A DNA stretch of 64,000 bases, taken from Pseudoxanthomonas sp. X-1. Lineage in GTDB: Bacteria; Pseudomonadota; Gammaproteobacteria; Xanthomonadales; Xanthomonadaceae. The notes beneath the pieces were generated by a model. That model was not told the origin of the DNA, ran no database searches, and worked only from the letters and a program-made list of their open reading frames with translations. Every line of letters starts with the position of its first letter. The stretch's first letter is position 1. Where the stretch lies: assembly GCF_020042665.1 (NCBI RefSeq), contig NZ_CP083376.1, positions 3,446,001-3,510,000 of the forward strand, read 5' to 3'. This document shows positions 63,522 to 64,000 of the stretch, piece by piece. A program made the translations under genes and the position numbers.

Positions 63522-64000
63522 CTACTGATGCGCCGTTCTCTGCAGCGCCTGCGCTTGCGACTGATGCGGGGCCGACAGGGCGTCAGCCGCCGCCGTACTG
63601 AATGCCATGGGCGTCAGGGCTCCCTCGGTCACGGACACCTGCGCCCGCCCCAGCACGGCGCCCCGATTCTCGGCGGCACACAGCAGGGTGCCTTCGGGCC
63701 CGCCTTTGTCGACCATATCGATCCTGCTCATGCCTTGCCGTTTGGACTCCACCGCCAACGCCGCTGCCAGATTCTCGCGATATTCCTGGGTCGGAAGCAC
63801 CTGCCGATTCGGATCCAGGAGGTCGATCTGGCGCATGACCTTGTCGAATCGATGATGGTCGGGATGATGCGGGTCGGAAAGCTGCATAACCGGCCCGGTC
63901 GCCGCGCGAGGATCCTGGAAGTCGATCGCGCCGCCGGCCTTGAGTCGCGAATACACCTCCATCTTGTACTGGTCCCTTCCGACGAACTCCTTGATCGCGT
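63522..64000 (-). CDS. Type IV secretion effector C-terminus with XVIPCD domain (partial)
   Basis: The gene runs off the right edge; about 159 C-terminal residues are visible with no stop up to 64000. They match the XVIPCD tail of xanthomonad T4SS antibacterial effectors (X-Tfe): LSDPHHPDHHRFDKVMRQIDLLD, then ENLAAALAVESKRQGMSRIDMVD and a final segment EGTLLCAAENRGAVLGRAQVSV. The tail is recognised by VirD4 and directs export into rival bacteria. An M-E-V-Y-S frame start at 63962 is internal. The N-terminal toxic domain is outside the window, so its activity is unknown. Confidence 0.8.
   Translation of the reverse strand, partial: AIKEFVGRDQYKMEVYSRLKAGGAIDFQDPRAATGPVMQLSDPHHPDHHRFDKVMRQIDLLDPNRQVLPTQEYRENLAAALAVESKRQGMSRIDMVDKGGPEGTLLCAAENRGAVLGRAQVSVTEGALTPMAFSTAAADALSAPHQSQAQALQRTAHQ

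Overview
The window is GC-rich, densely coding chromosomal DNA from a member of the Xanthomonadaceae (Lysobacteraceae: Xanthomonas, Stenotrophomonas, Pseudoxanthomonas and relatives). Reasons: the YebC N-terminus begins [11 protein letters not shown] as in xanthomonads; the ybgC-tolQRAB-pal-cpoB-queE-queC block sits beside ruvCAB; there is a fused glucosylglycerol-phosphate phosphatase/synthase next to an MFS gene; the right edge carries a xanthomonad type IV secretion effector tail (XVIPCD); and the intergenic spaces hold xanthomonad-style palindromic repeats. I see no insertion sequence, prophage, CRISPR array or rRNA. The genus is an inference.

Region 1 (1-17,000, nearly all minus strand) is housekeeping. 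Reading in the direction of transcription it holds aspS, a GNAT acetyltransferase, an I78-type inhibitor lipoprotein, an alpha/beta hydrolase, yebC, ruvC, ruvA, kup, ruvB, ybgC, tolQ-tolR-tolA-tolB-pal, cpoB, queE, queC and tRNA-Lys. A hairpin followed by a T-run lies between pal and cpoB. A partial DUF922 Zn-protease-like exported protein runs off the left edge.

Region 2 (17,000-32,500) is mixed. It holds a triple-repeat DUF3011 secreted protein, a zinc-ribbon protein, a CPA2 antiporter and a two-gene compatible-solute operon (MFS transporter plus ggpPS). Next come a polytopic DUF6056-like membrane protein with a small membrane-anchored partner, the ABC-F protein Uup, a translationally coupled TetR / DUF4105 / lipoprotein-hydrolase operon, and an aldo-keto reductase.

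Region 3 (32,500-45,100) holds ppc and, divergently, ahcY preceded by an S-adenosylhomocysteine riboswitch. A toxin-antitoxin pair with a perfect operator-like palindrome and ybaK follow. Then comes a five-gene minus-strand operon (GalD/PrpF-type isomerase, substrate-binding lipoprotein, ATPase, permease, OprP-like porin) with a divergent LysR regulator. It looks like an uptake-and-isomerisation system for an unsaturated organic acid.

Region 4 (45,100-56,200) is an N-acetylgalactosamine/galactosamine utilisation locus. It has a TonB-dependent receptor, an AgaR-like DeoR repressor, a Tat-exported GH36 alpha-galactosidase or alpha-N-acetylgalactosaminidase, a DMT-type permease, AgaZ, AgaS and a BadF-type hexosamine kinase. 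Together they would take an alpha-GalNAc glycan from outer membrane to tagatose phosphates; a GalNAc-6-P deacetylase and AgaY are not in the window.

Region 5 (56,200-64,000) holds a DUF3228 protein, an M14 metallopeptidase, metF, a DUF4124 protein, an OmpR-type two-component pair, rimK, a doubtful small ORF and the truncated effector. Three copies of a roughly 150-bp intergenic repeat (about 18,145, 37,900 and 45,460), each folding into a long stem with a nested hairpin, are the most unusual non-coding feature.
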